Positions 55,065 to 64,000 of a stretch of 64,000 bases of DNA are shown piece by piece. Each line of letters starts with the position of its first letter. Within the stretch, counting starts at the first letter, position 1. Origin of the DNA: a virus. Both the position numbers and the translations under genes were made by a program. Under the pieces are notes generated by a model. That model was given only the letters and a program-made list of their open reading frames with translations. It was not told where the DNA came from and searched no databases. The stretch spans positions 1 through 64,000 of IMG/VR virus record IMGVR_UViG_3300033141_002294, one strand, 5' to 3'.

Positions 55065-55794
55065 CAACCGCTCCTCCCTTCATACCCGACAACAGCGCTA
55101 GGCAGTTGTGGGCGGACTCTTGGATATCTCTCAACTCACTCTTAACCGCTCCGATGTCCGGTCCCGGCTCCGTGCAGTCGAGCAACCGATACTGGCGCAT
55201 GATCGCCAGGACCTTGTCCACATAGGTAATATCCGTTGCGTACCTGCCGCGCCAGACCCAGTAGACATAGGCCACAGGACAGGTGGGCCACTCGCGGGCG
55301 GTCGTGTATCTGCTAGCATCGACAATCAGGGCGGCATAATCGCGTAGGCTGTCGGCAGTAGACTCGTAGGCGCGAAACTTGGCCTGCACCCGGACCCTCT
55401 TGCCATCTCTATACTCCCACGTCTGGCGCTCCACGTATTCGCCATCGCCTGTCCACTTGATGCCGAACAGGTTGTTGCCCGGTGCAGACTCGCCGAAATT
55501 ACTCTCTAGACACGCCTGGGCCAGGACGGCAGCGGCAGGCAGGCCATGTGCCCGCTCGATATGCTCCACATGAGGGCGTAGAGCCGCAATGAACAAAATC
55601 CGCTTGAGCGTGCCCAATGTCTCCGGTCCGGCAATACCGTCAATCTGCAGGGCATAGTACCGCTGAAACGCCGTGACGGCCTGCGCCGTCATCTGGTCGT
55701 AGTTGCCATCGGGCGTCCCGTCCAACCAGCCCAGATATGTGAGTTCTCGTTGCAGTCGGTCGACCTCCAGGCCCGAATCACCTAGCCGCAGCAT
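55054..55794 (-). CDS. endolysin: peptidoglycan-binding domain plus glucosaminidase
   Basis: This 246-residue protein begins with a PG_binding_1 domain (LRLGDSGLEVDRLQRELTYLG...DGIAGPETLGTL, 1-62). It is followed by a FlgJ/LytG-type glucosaminidase-like domain: AVLAQACLESNFGESAPGNNLFGIKW with the catalytic Glu, then FRAYESTADSLRDYA and Y.TDITYVDKVLAIM. No signal peptide is seen, so it needs the holin. It overlaps the upstream coiled-coil gene. Confidence 0.87.
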   Translation of the reverse strand: MLRLGDSGLEVDRLQRELTYLGWLDGTPDGNYDQMTAQAVTAFQRYYALQIDGIAGPETLGTLKRILFIAALRPHVEHIERAHGLPAAAVLAQACLESNFGESAPGNNLFGIKWTGDGEYVERQTWEYRDGKRVRVQAKFRAYESTADSLRDYAALIVDASRYTTAREWPTCPVAYVYWVWRGRYATDITYVDKVLAIMRQYRLLDCTEPGPDIGAVKSELRDIQESAHNCLALLSGMKGGAVDGL

Positions 55795-56092
55795 CGCGGT
55801 AGTCTCCTCTCAGATGCCGTGTATGTTCAAGGATTTCACGGGTCATGGCGTTCTGGTCAGACAGGGCGGCGTTCATGCTGTTCAGGGTCTCCCGGAGTTC
55901 GCGCCTATCCTCGGATTCCTGTTGCTTGCAGGTGCGGAGATACGTAACCAACTCGGTCATCGTTTCGCCAAGCCCCTTCATCGTACTCATCACCTGCAGG
56001 GTCGAGGGCAGAAATGCCTTGAGCACGTACACTAGTACTCCTAGAGCGGCTATGCCCAAACCTGCGTCCGCCAACTGCATGAACCAATCCAC
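55778..56092 (-). CDS. single-TM coiled-coil protein (XhlA-like)
   Basis: This 104-residue protein has an N-terminal membrane segment (about 10-31) and then a long coiled coil (TMTELVTYLRTCKQQESEDRR...). The topology and lysis-cassette position resemble XhlA-type hemolysin/holin partners. GTG start behind GGGAGGTGG. A tail-anchor role is the alternative. Confidence 0.68.
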   Translation of the reverse strand: MDWFMQLADAGLGIAALGVLVYVLKAFLPSTLQVMSTMKGLGETMTELVTYLRTCKQQESEDRRELRETLNSMNAALSDQNAMTREILEHTRHLRGDYRDAAAR

Positions 56093-56110
56093 GTCCCGGC
56101 CACCTCCCAG

Positions 56111-56974
56111 TCAGTCAATCACAATCGCGGTGGGCACAGGGCGTTCCCGGCCGTCGCTGGGATGATTGATTACGTGCCCTTGCCAGACCAGCGTTGACGA
56201 TCCACCCCCGTCGAGAGACATTGCATTGTTGCACCAGCCTGCTTGTCCGTGCAGGTCTGGTGTATTGAGCGCCATTCCCGTCACGTCACGCAACTGCGTC
56301 AGAGTTAGTCCCGCACTACCGTGCCGCCGACCGTCGGCGACGACGAACCACAGCATGGCGTCCGACCACCCGATGGCCGACCGAGGCTGACGCCTCCGCA
56401 AATTCCAGCAGGTGCGCCCGATGTCCGCTTTCCCGTCGACAATCAACCGCGTATAGCTGGCGACGCAGTTCTCCACGCCGGATTTCGCCAACAGACTGGC
56501 CCGTCCAGGGTGGCGCAGTATCCGTAGGTTGTCCACGTCGAGGATCGCCCACTCTCCGGCCCGGTTGTCTGCCAAATCATTGACGACAGTTCCTTCATAT
56601 ATAGTAGCGCCTATGGGAAGGCCGGAGCGCAGGTCGAAGAACCCGCCGTTGATGGCCGCTATGTGGCCCCGTGCGTGTCTGCTGACTGGCTGAGGACGAC
56701 CTAGCACCATCCGCTGAGTGTAGCGCTTGCGGTCAAATCCAAGAGCATACACAGTGTTGTTGCAGATGCGCCACTCTCTTGCTACCACGCCTGTTGCCTC
56801 ATACAGAGACGCACAGGTTTTCGGCCCCACAATCCCATCTACCGATAACCCCGCCTGCTGCTGGAACGCTACCACCGCCCGCCCCGTTTTTGGCCCATAG
56901 ATGCCGTCAATCGGACCGGGGTCGTGCCCTGCGGCCCGGAGCCACAGTTGCAGCAGCTTGTCCCCGGCGCTCAT
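56111..56974 (-). CDS. peptidoglycan-binding phosphodiester glycosidase-like protein
   Basis: This 287-residue protein has a PG_binding_1 domain (residues 5-60, DGIYGPKTGRAVVAFQQQ). It continues with a NAGPA-type phosphodiester glycosidase domain: AAINGGFFDLRSGLPIG, SAIGWSDAMLWFVVADGRR, TLTQLRDVTGMAL and NNAMSLDGGGSSTLVWQG. NAGPA-like enzymes cut sugar-phosphodiester bonds, so teichoic-acid-type polymers are possible targets. The ATG at 56974 overlaps the upstream stop. Confidence 0.83.
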   Translation of the reverse strand: MSAGDKLLQLWLRAAGHDPGPIDGIYGPKTGRAVVAFQQQAGLSVDGIVGPKTCASLYEATGVVAREWRICNNTVYALGFDRKRYTQRMVLGRPQPVSRHARGHIAAINGGFFDLRSGLPIGATIYEGTVVNDLADNRAGEWAILDVDNLRILRHPGRASLLAKSGVENCVASYTRLIVDGKADIGRTCWNLRRRQPRSAIGWSDAMLWFVVADGRRHGSAGLTLTQLRDVTGMALNTPDLHGQAGWCNNAMSLDGGGSSTLVWQGHVINHPSDGRERPVPTAIVID

Positions 56975-57366
56975 GATTTTACTTGCAGGTTCGCGCTGAA
57001 CGTAACCGACGGCTGATCGCCGCCTATAGTCCAGACAAGACGGACCTTCTGGCAAATCAACTCCGGCGTCACGTAAACCGTCTGGCCGATTTCGGTAATC
57101 TGCGCGATGGTGAGTCCGGGCACGGCGAACCACTTGCCCGACAGTCCGTTGTAACCCTGCAGTTCCAGGTCCATCGTCGGGGCCGCGCCGGACATGTCGG
57201 TCACATCGACCACCAGCCAGCCGTGCAGATAGCCGCCGATGTCGAAGGCGGAAGTTTCTCCATCCTGTGTGACAGTCCCGGAATCGTGGAGTACATTGTC
57301 ATTCGGAGACCTGGCAAGGAGCACCTGACAGTCACTGATAGTCTTCAAGTTCGTGGTCAACTCCAA
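56971..57366 (-). CDS. small tail-type protein
   Basis: This 131-residue beta-rich protein is preceded by GAGGGAGTGA and begins with TTG (ELTTNLKTISDCQVLLAR). It shares its core with the lysogeny-region gene at 49316..49696. Placed after tail-tip genes, it is likely a small virion or tail-fibre-associated protein. No family recognised. Confidence 0.7.
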   Translation of the reverse strand: MELTTNLKTISDCQVLLARSPNDNVLHDSGTVTQDGETSAFDIGGYLHGWLVVDVTDMSGAAPTMDLELQGYNGLSGKWFAVPGLTIAQITEIGQTVYVTPELICQKVRLVWTIGGDQPSVTFSANLQVKS

Positions 57367-57374
57367 TCACTCCC

Positions 57375-57617
57375 TCACGTAGTCAGCTTGGTCGTCACAA
57401 TCGCACTATTGAGATCGAGCCCGCTGATAGCAACGGTGTCGCCTACGTTGAGGGTGAGGTCTACGTTGTATGGCAGCCAGCGGGTTACGGTGCTTGTAGC
57501 GGTACGCTTGATTTTGCACTCATGGTCCGTGCTGTTCACCTGACTCACAATCCAGTAGCGGGGCAGGGGCCGGGTCCCTGCGAGGACGATGTCGTCTATT
57601 TCCCGCGCAATACTCAT
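57375..57617 (-). CDS. small tail-region protein
   Basis: This 80-residue protein starts MSIAREIDDIVLAGTRPLPR and has an OB/SH3-like strand pattern (YWIVSQVNSTDHECKIKR, VGDTVAISGLDLNSAIV). Its ATG overlaps the stop of the large tail gene. Function unknown. Confidence 0.68.
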   Translation of the reverse strand: MSIAREIDDIVLAGTRPLPRYWIVSQVNSTDHECKIKRTATSTVTRWLPYNVDLTLNVGDTVAISGLDLNSAIVTTKLTT

Positions 57618-59977
57618 AGCTCACTCAACTCCGCCGTCACATCATATTTACTGCTCTCGGCATCATCGACCAGCGTCAGCCGTTCAACTGCGTATACGAT
57701 CCCAGTGTCATCGTCCGGGTCCAGGCGCACCAAAATGCAGTCACCGGGTTCAACGTTCGATGCTGGAGACGGGCCGTCGGCAATATGCGTCAGTCTCGCC
57801 CGCGCCGTTTGTCTGCTGGCGCGTCGCAGCTGTTCCAACGCGAACAGGTCCAGCTTGTTCTGCGTGTTCGCCAGTGCGGCGTAGAGGATGGGGCTGGCAC
57901 GGTCGCCGAGGTTCACCGTCGAGGTTTTTGACCATGCACTGTCGTTGGTCTTCGTCGTCTGCAGTGGATTAGTGGGACTGCCGTTGTCCGCCAGGATGAT
58001 GTTGTGGATGTCCGCGTCGCTGTAAATCTGATGGGCCTCGAACGCCGAATCGAACTCCGGCATATCGTCCACCCAGGGTTCGGTGTCCGCGAAGCGGGCG
58101 GTCAAAAACCCAAAGCGGTCGTAGAACAACTCCCAGCCGAGGTCTCTACACAACTGGTACAGGCTTTCCCACTTAGTTGTGCCCCTACTCCAGGTGACTG
58201 CGGGGACCAACTGCTGAGTTGGCTGTATTGCCATGCGGGTTTCTCCGGCGTTGTTCGCGATTGTCTGTAGCAGGTCGAACAGCCGCCCCGTGGCGGTGCC
58301 TACCGTGGGATACTTGACTTCGACGAAGCGGACGGCGGGAGGCGGGCCGTACCAGCCCAAGAAGGTGATGCGGACATAGCGCTGGGTCGTGTATGAACTC
58401 GGAACCGCCAGCAACGCTTCTAATCGCGTCCCACAATCGAACCGGCCCACGTGAAACCACATGCTATGATCGGCTCTGTAGTAGCTCACTTCAACCTTAT
58501 ACCGCGTCAACGGATCACCGTCGGCCAGGCCAAGTCGGCACGACACCTGGCTCATGTTGACCGATGAGCCGCAGTCCAGTTCCAGGTACGGTGTAAGCTC
58601 GTCCGGGTCGGGCCTCCAGGGGGTTTCGTTATCCACCAGGGCGTCACTTGCGCTGTAGGTCGTGTCGGTCACAATGGCGATGCTGGCCGTAATCGGGCCG
58701 CTGCTTTTGGTGATTTCTACCTTGATGTAGCGGGCGTTGCCCGTCGTTCCCGCTGTGTACGTGCTGCCGTCGGTCGAGAGGTAGATGGTCTCCGTCCCGT
58801 TGGTCGTGACCGCGATGGACTGTAAGTCCTCGGTAGCCTGGAGGTCAATGATTGTCGTGGACGTCAACAGTGTCAGGCCGCCCGCCGAGTAGTCTACAGA
58901 ATAGTCGCCATCTAGGATGTCCCCAGATTCACTGTCGGGTTCCACCTCGGACTGAATTCCTCCGACTGTAGCCTCCAGCGCGGTCGAGCCGACACGTGCC
59001 TGTGATGTGATGTCGTCCCCAGCGGCCATGATCGTGGAGCCGGTAGCCGACGATGCTAACTGGCTGCCCTCGCTGGCGGATGTGTCCTCATAGGTGGTTT
59101 CATCCTGCCACCGGGCCAACACAAGCCCTTTGCTGCGGTCGCGGCAATAGACAACACACTCCTCCAGGCCCGGCGGACCGGAGAGTTCGATTTCATCAAT
59201 GTAGCCCTCGAACACCTGACCGATCTTGGCTTCTTTGTCCAGGCGGACGTAGTCGACGTCGGCGACGCCGTCGCCGTATGCATAGTTTACCGCGACCAGG
59301 GGCCGGATGTAGTATGTGCCGGGATAGGCAAAAGCGGGGTCATAAATATTCATATGTCGCAGTCCGGCCGGTGTACCAGTTCCGCGCAGGTATCCGGTGT
59401 AAGTCGTCCACGAACCATCCGCGGTCTGCGTCTGCCCGGAGGCTGCGATATAGTGCTGGCTACCCAGATCTCGAAATATCCGCAGGTTAATGCCTCCGGC
59501 CGTGTAGCAATTCACGCCGCAGTATATGCCCTTGCCGCCGCTGGCGGGGTCCGACACCTGTGCAACCCGTGTTGTGAGACGGTAAAGCGCCGTGGGGTCA
59601 AATGTGATGTCAGTCGGGTATGTAAACCATTTATACCCGGTGAACCTTGCCTTCTTCCAGTAACTGCAGTCCGTGTCGTCCTCGTAGGTGACCGTTCCCG
59701 AGCCACCGGACACCGTCCACGAATCCAGATCATCATTGTTCATCTCCGCCGCGACTACCGACTCCCATCCCTGGTATCCGTCTCCCTGCCCACTGTCGTA
59801 GATGCGCACCAGGCGACCCAGGGTTTTGAGGTCCTGGAGATAGGTTTTGGGACACCGAAATGTGGCGGTACGCCGCACAGACCGATTCCTGTCGGCGTCA
59901 ATCTCGATACGATGGCAGTCAATAGTCTTGATGAGGGTCGTACCCGCTGAGTCGTAGAGCTTACAGACGAGACTCAT
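57614..59977 (-). CDS. large tail-tip / baseplate protein
   Basis: This 787-residue protein starts like Gp37-type siphovirus tail proteins (MSLVCKLYDSAGTTLIKTID). A carbohydrate-binding-like beta-sandwich (DDLDSWTVSGGSGTVTYEDD) follows, then a region RSKGLVLARWQDETTY. The C-terminal part has TRMAIQPTQQLVPAVTWSRGTTKWESLYQLCRDLGWELFYDRFG, the typical tail-protein block. It probably forms the distal tail complex. Confidence 0.82.
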   Translation of the reverse strand: MSLVCKLYDSAGTTLIKTIDCHRIEIDADRNRSVRRTATFRCPKTYLQDLKTLGRLVRIYDSGQGDGYQGWESVVAAEMNNDDLDSWTVSGGSGTVTYEDDTDCSYWKKARFTGYKWFTYPTDITFDPTALYRLTTRVAQVSDPASGGKGIYCGVNCYTAGGINLRIFRDLGSQHYIAASGQTQTADGSWTTYTGYLRGTGTPAGLRHMNIYDPAFAYPGTYYIRPLVAVNYAYGDGVADVDYVRLDKEAKIGQVFEGYIDEIELSGPPGLEECVVYCRDRSKGLVLARWQDETTYEDTSASEGSQLASSATGSTIMAAGDDITSQARVGSTALEATVGGIQSEVEPDSESGDILDGDYSVDYSAGGLTLLTSTTIIDLQATEDLQSIAVTTNGTETIYLSTDGSTYTAGTTGNARYIKVEITKSSGPITASIAIVTDTTYSASDALVDNETPWRPDPDELTPYLELDCGSSVNMSQVSCRLGLADGDPLTRYKVEVSYYRADHSMWFHVGRFDCGTRLEALLAVPSSYTTQRYVRITFLGWYGPPPAVRFVEVKYPTVGTATGRLFDLLQTIANNAGETRMAIQPTQQLVPAVTWSRGTTKWESLYQLCRDLGWELFYDRFGFLTARFADTEPWVDDMPEFDSAFEAHQIYSDADIHNIILADNGSPTNPLQTTKTNDSAWSKTSTVNLGDRASPILYAALANTQNKLDLFALEQLRRASRQTARARLTHIADGPSPASNVEPGDCILVRLDPDDDTGIVYAVERLTLVDDAESSKYDVTAELSEL

Positions 59978-62094
59978 TCGGTAGACACCTCCGTTAAGGA
60001 CAGCATCACACCGCCGTGTAGGCCGGAGCCGGTCATGTAGATTTCTTCCTCGGCGATGGAGGTCACCTTACCTCGGAGAACATTGCCCCGGTCGTCCCGG
60101 TAGGTGGCCGCCGCCGAGGTTGAGAACAGGTCGTAGACGTCGTCGCGTCCGGTGCTGTTGCTGAACCTGATGTCCAAGTCAACCTCCTGCGGTGCCCATC
60201 CCCTGTCCTGCACCTGATAGTGTCCGTCGAGGTCCAACCGCTTGCTCGACCGACGGCCCCGCGTGAATCGGGGAGGACGACGCAGGTAGATTTGACTGTC
60301 GCCGATCCAGGAGCCCATGAACGTCACGGAGCCGGAAACGCCTGTCGACAGCGAGGACTCGGTCTCGTCGCTGGCGATAGCCGAAACGGCGTAAGTGTAG
60401 GTTGTGCCACTTGCCGCCGTCTCGTCGTCGTGGGAAGTGGTATCGAGGATGGACAGGTTGATCGCCTCATAGGCACTGGTGCCCGCCGAGGCCAGTCTGC
60501 GGTAGAGGTTGTAGCCAGACAGTATCTCCGCACTGCTGCTGGTCCAAGACAGTTGCACCTCAGCGGCAGACGATGCGCCGGTAGCCGCCAGTCCGCTAGG
60601 AGCAGTAATGCCAAATTGCATCCAAGTGGGGGTGGCATACTCGGACCATGTCAGGCCGGACTCGTAGCACCTGACGCGGGCACGATAGAGGGTGTCGTAG
60701 CCGAGTCCGTCCCCGGTGACCATGGCATCATTTGCGCCGGTGGACGTCACCTCGCCCGAGTCGTAGATGACAGTGCCCTCTTCGTCCAGGACCTGCGTCT
60801 GATACTTGGATTGTGTGCCACCGTAGGTCCAGGTGAGGGTGGGCGTGACGTCGTTGTTGGCCGTGCTCGGGGCAACCTGGGAGCCGGAAGGGTAGGTCAT
60901 GACGGGGGTAGGGAGGGTGTAGGTGAACTCCAGCTTGGGACGCTGGGAGGTCGTGCCGTAGTCGCCGGAGCGGAAATCTACAACTGCGTTGGTTCCTGTG
61001 CTATTGGGATAGAGATAGAAACCATAGTGTGTGTAGGTGGCGTCGGCCCAGTGTTGCAGAAGAGAGGTTACATCCCAAGCGTGGAAGCCAAGATCGCTAT
61101 CCGTTGTAAATGTAATCGTATCATAGACCGTGGAGCCCTTGTTGTTGGCCATGGTATTCCACGTCGCGGAGGACGACGCCCACGAAGTTGAGCAGCGATA
61201 GAGTTGTGCTGGCAACGCAATAGTCGACGTGTTGGCGATGTTGTATGCATTAAGCGACAATGTTCCGGTTGTAACGGTAATTGGTTTTCCCACATACGTG
61301 TCAAAGCCCGTGGTCTCCACTAGTACGTGTTTTTCAAATTTATCGCGACACCTCAGCTGAAGGTAGGTTTCTGTGCCGTAATTATCCGCAGGGTCATCTT
61401 TGTGGATAAACGTATCCTTCCCCGGCCCCGGTTGGAGCGTTACGCTCGGGTCGACGGTCGCGGGCCATGCCCGATCCGGTGCGCTCAGCCAGTCGACATT
61501 GACGGTGAGAGTAATCGTATGCCCGCGCAGGGACACACTTACACTGCCTTCATTGCCCTCAGCATCGACAACGGTAGGGGCGGGAATGCGGGCGATTACG
61601 GCATCATCGGCGGTAAGGAGAATGACCTGTCCCTCCTGGCGGGCCTTAACGCCCACGGAGTGCATGGCGAAGGCATATTCTGTTGGGGCGTCGGCTCCAT
61701 GCAGGACAATGTCTTCTTTGACACCCTCGGGACGAACGGACAGCCGCAGGTCGGCAGACTGCCACAGACCGGGGTAGGTTATACTACCGCCATCAAGCTT
61801 TGGCTTGCACTGCTGGACTGCCTGTGGGGTAAACGATACGTGGCGGCCCGGACCAACACCAATACGCCAGTTGCCGCGACGGCCGAACCGCGACCAGTGT
61901 TGGCCCTTGCAGCGATATTCATACCCGGTCTGGGCCGCCCGGTCGTCCTTGCCAATGATGCCCCTGTACTGCTCCAGTTGGCCCGTGTCGCGGTCGTGGT
62001 AGTGCATCCCCTGTTGGACGACTACGCGACGCCTACCATCACCGATGTCATACGTCTTGCTATGCAGGGTGCGGAGTTCGGGCAACTCACGCAT
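59974..62094 (-). CDS. tail protein with DNRLRE and fibronectin III-like domains
   Basis: This protein of about 706 residues has a DNRLRE-like domain (GKDTFIHKDDPADNYGTETYLQL...) near residues 225-390. Two fibronectin-III-like repeats follow (TPVMTYPSG..., APSGLAATGASSAAEVQLSW). The C-terminus has PPRFTRGRRSSKRLDLDGHY. Such proteins form tail-tip or fibre shafts. The start is the ATG at 62094 after AGGTGA; a GTG at 62103 is the alternative. Confidence 0.82.
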   Translation of the reverse strand: MRELPELRTLHSKTYDIGDGRRRVVVQQGMHYHDRDTGQLEQYRGIIGKDDRAAQTGYEYRCKGQHWSRFGRRGNWRIGVGPGRHVSFTPQAVQQCKPKLDGGSITYPGLWQSADLRLSVRPEGVKEDIVLHGADAPTEYAFAMHSVGVKARQEGQVILLTADDAVIARIPAPTVVDAEGNEGSVSVSLRGHTITLTVNVDWLSAPDRAWPATVDPSVTLQPGPGKDTFIHKDDPADNYGTETYLQLRCRDKFEKHVLVETTGFDTYVGKPITVTTGTLSLNAYNIANTSTIALPAQLYRCSTSWASSSATWNTMANNKGSTVYDTITFTTDSDLGFHAWDVTSLLQHWADATYTHYGFYLYPNSTGTNAVVDFRSGDYGTTSQRPKLEFTYTLPTPVMTYPSGSQVAPSTANNDVTPTLTWTYGGTQSKYQTQVLDEEGTVIYDSGEVTSTGANDAMVTGDGLGYDTLYRARVRCYESGLTWSEYATPTWMQFGITAPSGLAATGASSAAEVQLSWTSSSAEILSGYNLYRRLASAGTSAYEAINLSILDTTSHDDETAASGTTYTYAVSAIASDETESSLSTGVSGSVTFMGSWIGDSQIYLRRPPRFTRGRRSSKRLDLDGHYQVQDRGWAPQEVDLDIRFSNSTGRDDVYDLFSTSAAATYRDDRGNVLRGKVTSIAEEEIYMTGSGLHGGVMLSLTEVSTE

Positions 62095-62103
62095 CGTTGT
62101 CAC

Positions 62104-64000
62104 CTACCTTGTGATGTCATACCGCCGGGACCGGCGCAGGGCGGTCATGATCCGGTCCTCGACCGCTCTTCCTATGCGCTCCAGGTCCATGTCATTGCTG
62201 ACCTGCGGATTGTTGATGTTGACCGTCACGTTGGTCGTGCCGCCCATGTCCCCGAGTTTGGCAAGAGGGACTACGAGTTCCGGTCCGGCTTCTCCGACCA
62301 TCGCGGGGGTAGGGGAGGTAACCAGCCCGCCGTTGGCCAGACCGGGAGGGGCCACGCCGTAGCGGCGCTCGAACCACGCCCGTTGCCACTCGGGGGTTGC
62401 GGCGTGGTAGTCTCTTTGTACTTGTTGCCACGCGGCGGTCAATTGTTCGCGGCTGAGCATTGATCCGGCCCATTCGCGGGCCATGCCCATCCCGATGGGC
62501 AACCCACCCTGCATGGCGGCCAGCGCCCGCTGTAGGGCTCCGACGTAGCGGCTTTCAGCCGTCTCGGCGGTCTTCTCCATCTGTTCCTGCTGGGCCAGCA
62601 GGGCCTCGGTCGTCGCCCGGATTTCGGCCCCCAATTCGGCCTCCTGCAACTGAGTGTTCAGGAGTTCGAGATTCAGTTCTTGGGCTTCCATGCTGGTTGC
62701 CCCGGTCATGGCTATCTGCTGATCAAGGGCCGATTGCAGGACGGCGATTTTATCCCGCACTCCCTCAGCGACGGTGCCCAGGAGCTCGTTCCTGCGGGTT
62801 AGAATGTCGGTCTCATCGGCTACGCCGCGCATGGTGGCAAGCTCCGTCTGCATCGTCAGCGTCAGTGCCTGGAGACGGCTATCGGCCAGCATGACTGCCT
62901 GCTCCATTGCGGTCAGGCCGTCGGTCGCTCCTCCAGTACCGCCTGCCGCATCGGCCACCGCCTGAATCTGCCGTGCCTGGGCCTTTGTTGTTTCCACAAA
63001 CCGTCTCATGGCCCGGTCTTCCTCAAACATCCCAGCCGCAGATTCCGTAACTGGCAGAGCCGCTTCGCGGGCCGCCCTTTGCTGAATCGCCGCCAGGTCA
63101 GGGATGCCTCCAGGTGCAAACATGCTAGGGGCGATTGTCTCCACCGCGCCGGTCTCCTGCATCCTCTTGGCGAGGGATACGCCAGCACCGATTGATGCAC
63201 CAGCTAGGCCGATGGGGCCGAGCATGCCCATTTTGGCGTACATGCCCGCGAGTGCCCTGGCTACAATCGGTGCGTTCGTGATGATATTGCCCATCAGGAT
63301 AAGGACCGGGCCTATTGCGGCCGCCAATAGACCGAAACCGATTATCGCCTTCTGGATGTCTGGGTCCAACTCTGCAAATGCCTTGGCATTGTCACGGATA
63401 CCCTCTGCGAGGTCGACGACATAGGGCAGAAGAGTCTCACCGATTTCGATTGACGTCGCCGCTAGCTGCGCTTTCAATTCGGCGAACGTTTGGGCAGCCG
63501 TGCTCTGGACGGCCTCGAATCCCTCATCGGTCATGCCCAGACTGTTGTTGATGGACTCCGAAATCTGTACAAACGTCTCGCCCTGACTGGCTGCCGTACC
63601 TAGCACACCGGCGAGGGCACGGACATTAGGAATTACCTGCGCCAACATCTCCTCATTACCGGCAAATGCTCCGACCAGGTCGACCAGGGCTTGAGCTAGA
63701 CCGCGCTCCTGGATGGACGCCCGCAGGTCATCTATGGTCATGCCGACCGTGGCCAATGCCTCACGTGACATTTTCGTGGGTTTGAGGACTAGACTCAATG
63801 TGCCGCGCAGAGCAGTAACGGCCTCCTCCGCCGAGACGCCGATGCGGGTGAATGTAGCAACAAACGCGCCCAACTGCTCAAATGAGACGCCCGCCTGTGC
63901 CGCTATGCCCATCACACGACCGAGGCTGCCTGCAAGATCGGCGGCTTCCAGGTTACCCTCTCGAACCGTTGCGACCAGAATGTCCGTTGCTCTAGCGGCA
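62104..64000 (-). CDS. tail tape measure protein (TP901 family), 5' end cut by window edge
   Basis: The frame stays open to the right edge, so the protein is at least 632 residues. It contains the TP901 core LAGSLGRVMGIAAQAGVSFEQLG, VSAEEAVTALRGTLSLVLKP, AFAGNEEMLAQVIPNVRALAGVL, then hydrophobic KAIIGFGLLAAAIGPVLIL segments. Coiled coils and a C-terminal PTPAMVGEAGPELVVPLAKL follow. It sets tail length, showing a siphovirus or myovirus; no sheath was seen. Confidence 0.92.
   Translation of the reverse strand, partial: AARATDILVATVREGNLEAADLAGSLGRVMGIAAQAGVSFEQLGAFVATFTRIGVSAEEAVTALRGTLSLVLKPTKMSREALATVGMTIDDLRASIQERGLAQALVDLVGAFAGNEEMLAQVIPNVRALAGVLGTAASQGETFVQISESINNSLGMTDEGFEAVQSTAAQTFAELKAQLAATSIEIGETLLPYVVDLAEGIRDNAKAFAELDPDIQKAIIGFGLLAAAIGPVLILMGNIITNAPIVARALAGMYAKMGMLGPIGLAGASIGAGVSLAKRMQETGAVETIAPSMFAPGGIPDLAAIQQRAAREAALPVTESAAGMFEEDRAMRRFVETTKAQARQIQAVADAAGGTGGATDGLTAMEQAVMLADSRLQALTLTMQTELATMRGVADETDILTRRNELLGTVAEGVRDKIAVLQSALDQQIAMTGATSMEAQELNLELLNTQLQEAELGAEIRATTEALLAQQEQMEKTAETAESRYVGALQRALAAMQGGLPIGMGMAREWAGSMLSREQLTAAWQQVQRDYHAATPEWQRAWFERRYGVAPPGLANGGLVTSPTPAMVGEAGPELVVPLAKLGDMGGTTNVTVNINNPQVSNDMDLERIGRAVEDRIMTALRRSRRYDITR

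Noticed and set aside
61327-62463. Plus-strand 378-codon frame
   Set aside because: Antisense to the tail and tape-measure genes; no ribosome site or domain.

Overview
This window is almost certainly the genome, or most of it, of a temperate long-tailed (siphovirus-type) dsDNA phage of a GC-rich bacterium. It carries a tyrosine integrase beside an intact attP built on the 3' part of a tRNA-Pro gene, two divergent Cro/CI-type regulators, terminase, portal, prohead protease, capsid and tape-measure genes, and a lysis cassette. The attP lies inside the sequence with integrase arm sites on both sides, so this is the unintegrated (circular or permuted) form. The host cannot be fixed from the sequence. 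XkdF-, SPP1 gp7-, TP901- and ArpU-like genes and strong Shine-Dalgarno sequences suit a high-GC Firmicute-like host. Apart from the lysogeny block at about 48.9-51.6 kb, every supported gene is on the minus strand, tightly packed with ATGA/GTGA overlaps.

Reading in the direction of transcription (high to low coordinates): 64.0-57.4 kb, tape measure and tail-tip proteins; 57.4-54.8 kb, a tail-type protein, a peptidoglycan-binding phosphodiester glycosidase, a small membrane/coiled-coil protein, endolysin and holin, closed by a rho-independent terminator; 54.7-52.0 kb, small early genes behind a near-consensus promoter; 51.9-48.9 kb, attP, integrase, a lipoprotein, a tail-protein paralogue and the CI-like repressor on the plus strand; 48.6-47.3 kb, a Cro-like regulator and other early regulators; 47.2-42.5 kb, a putative annealing protein, SbcD/SbcC-like nuclease and HNH nuclease; 42.5-28.2 kb, many small Cys-rich proteins, DNA-modification genes (Mom-like acyltransferase, MT-A70 and TSPPYW methyltransferases), ThyX, a replication initiator with iterons, a DnaC-like loader, SSB and RusA.

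The block from 27.6 to 20.3 kb is the first exceptional region. It encodes a Csf1/Csf2/Csf3 (type IV CRISPR-Cas) effector set with a CysH-like protein, as in type IV-B loci. It is fused into one run of genes with a ParB-like protein, two methyltransferase-like proteins with altered motif IV, and a second PAPS-reductase-family (IbrA-like) protein. No array or adaptation gene was seen, and a terminator closes the run.

From 20.1 kb to the left edge is the late head region: an ArpU-like regulator, tRNA-Gln, terminase, portal, minor head protein, protease, scaffold, decoration protein and capsid protein. Interleaved with these head genes is a nearly complete pathway to a CMP-activated pseudaminic-acid-type sugar (PseF, a formyltransferase, PseI, PseG, PseB, PseC). 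A Ser-rich repetitive structural protein and two paralogous unknown proteins sit beside it. The arrangement suggests that the phage decorates its own particle, or the host surface, with a nonulosonic acid late in infection.
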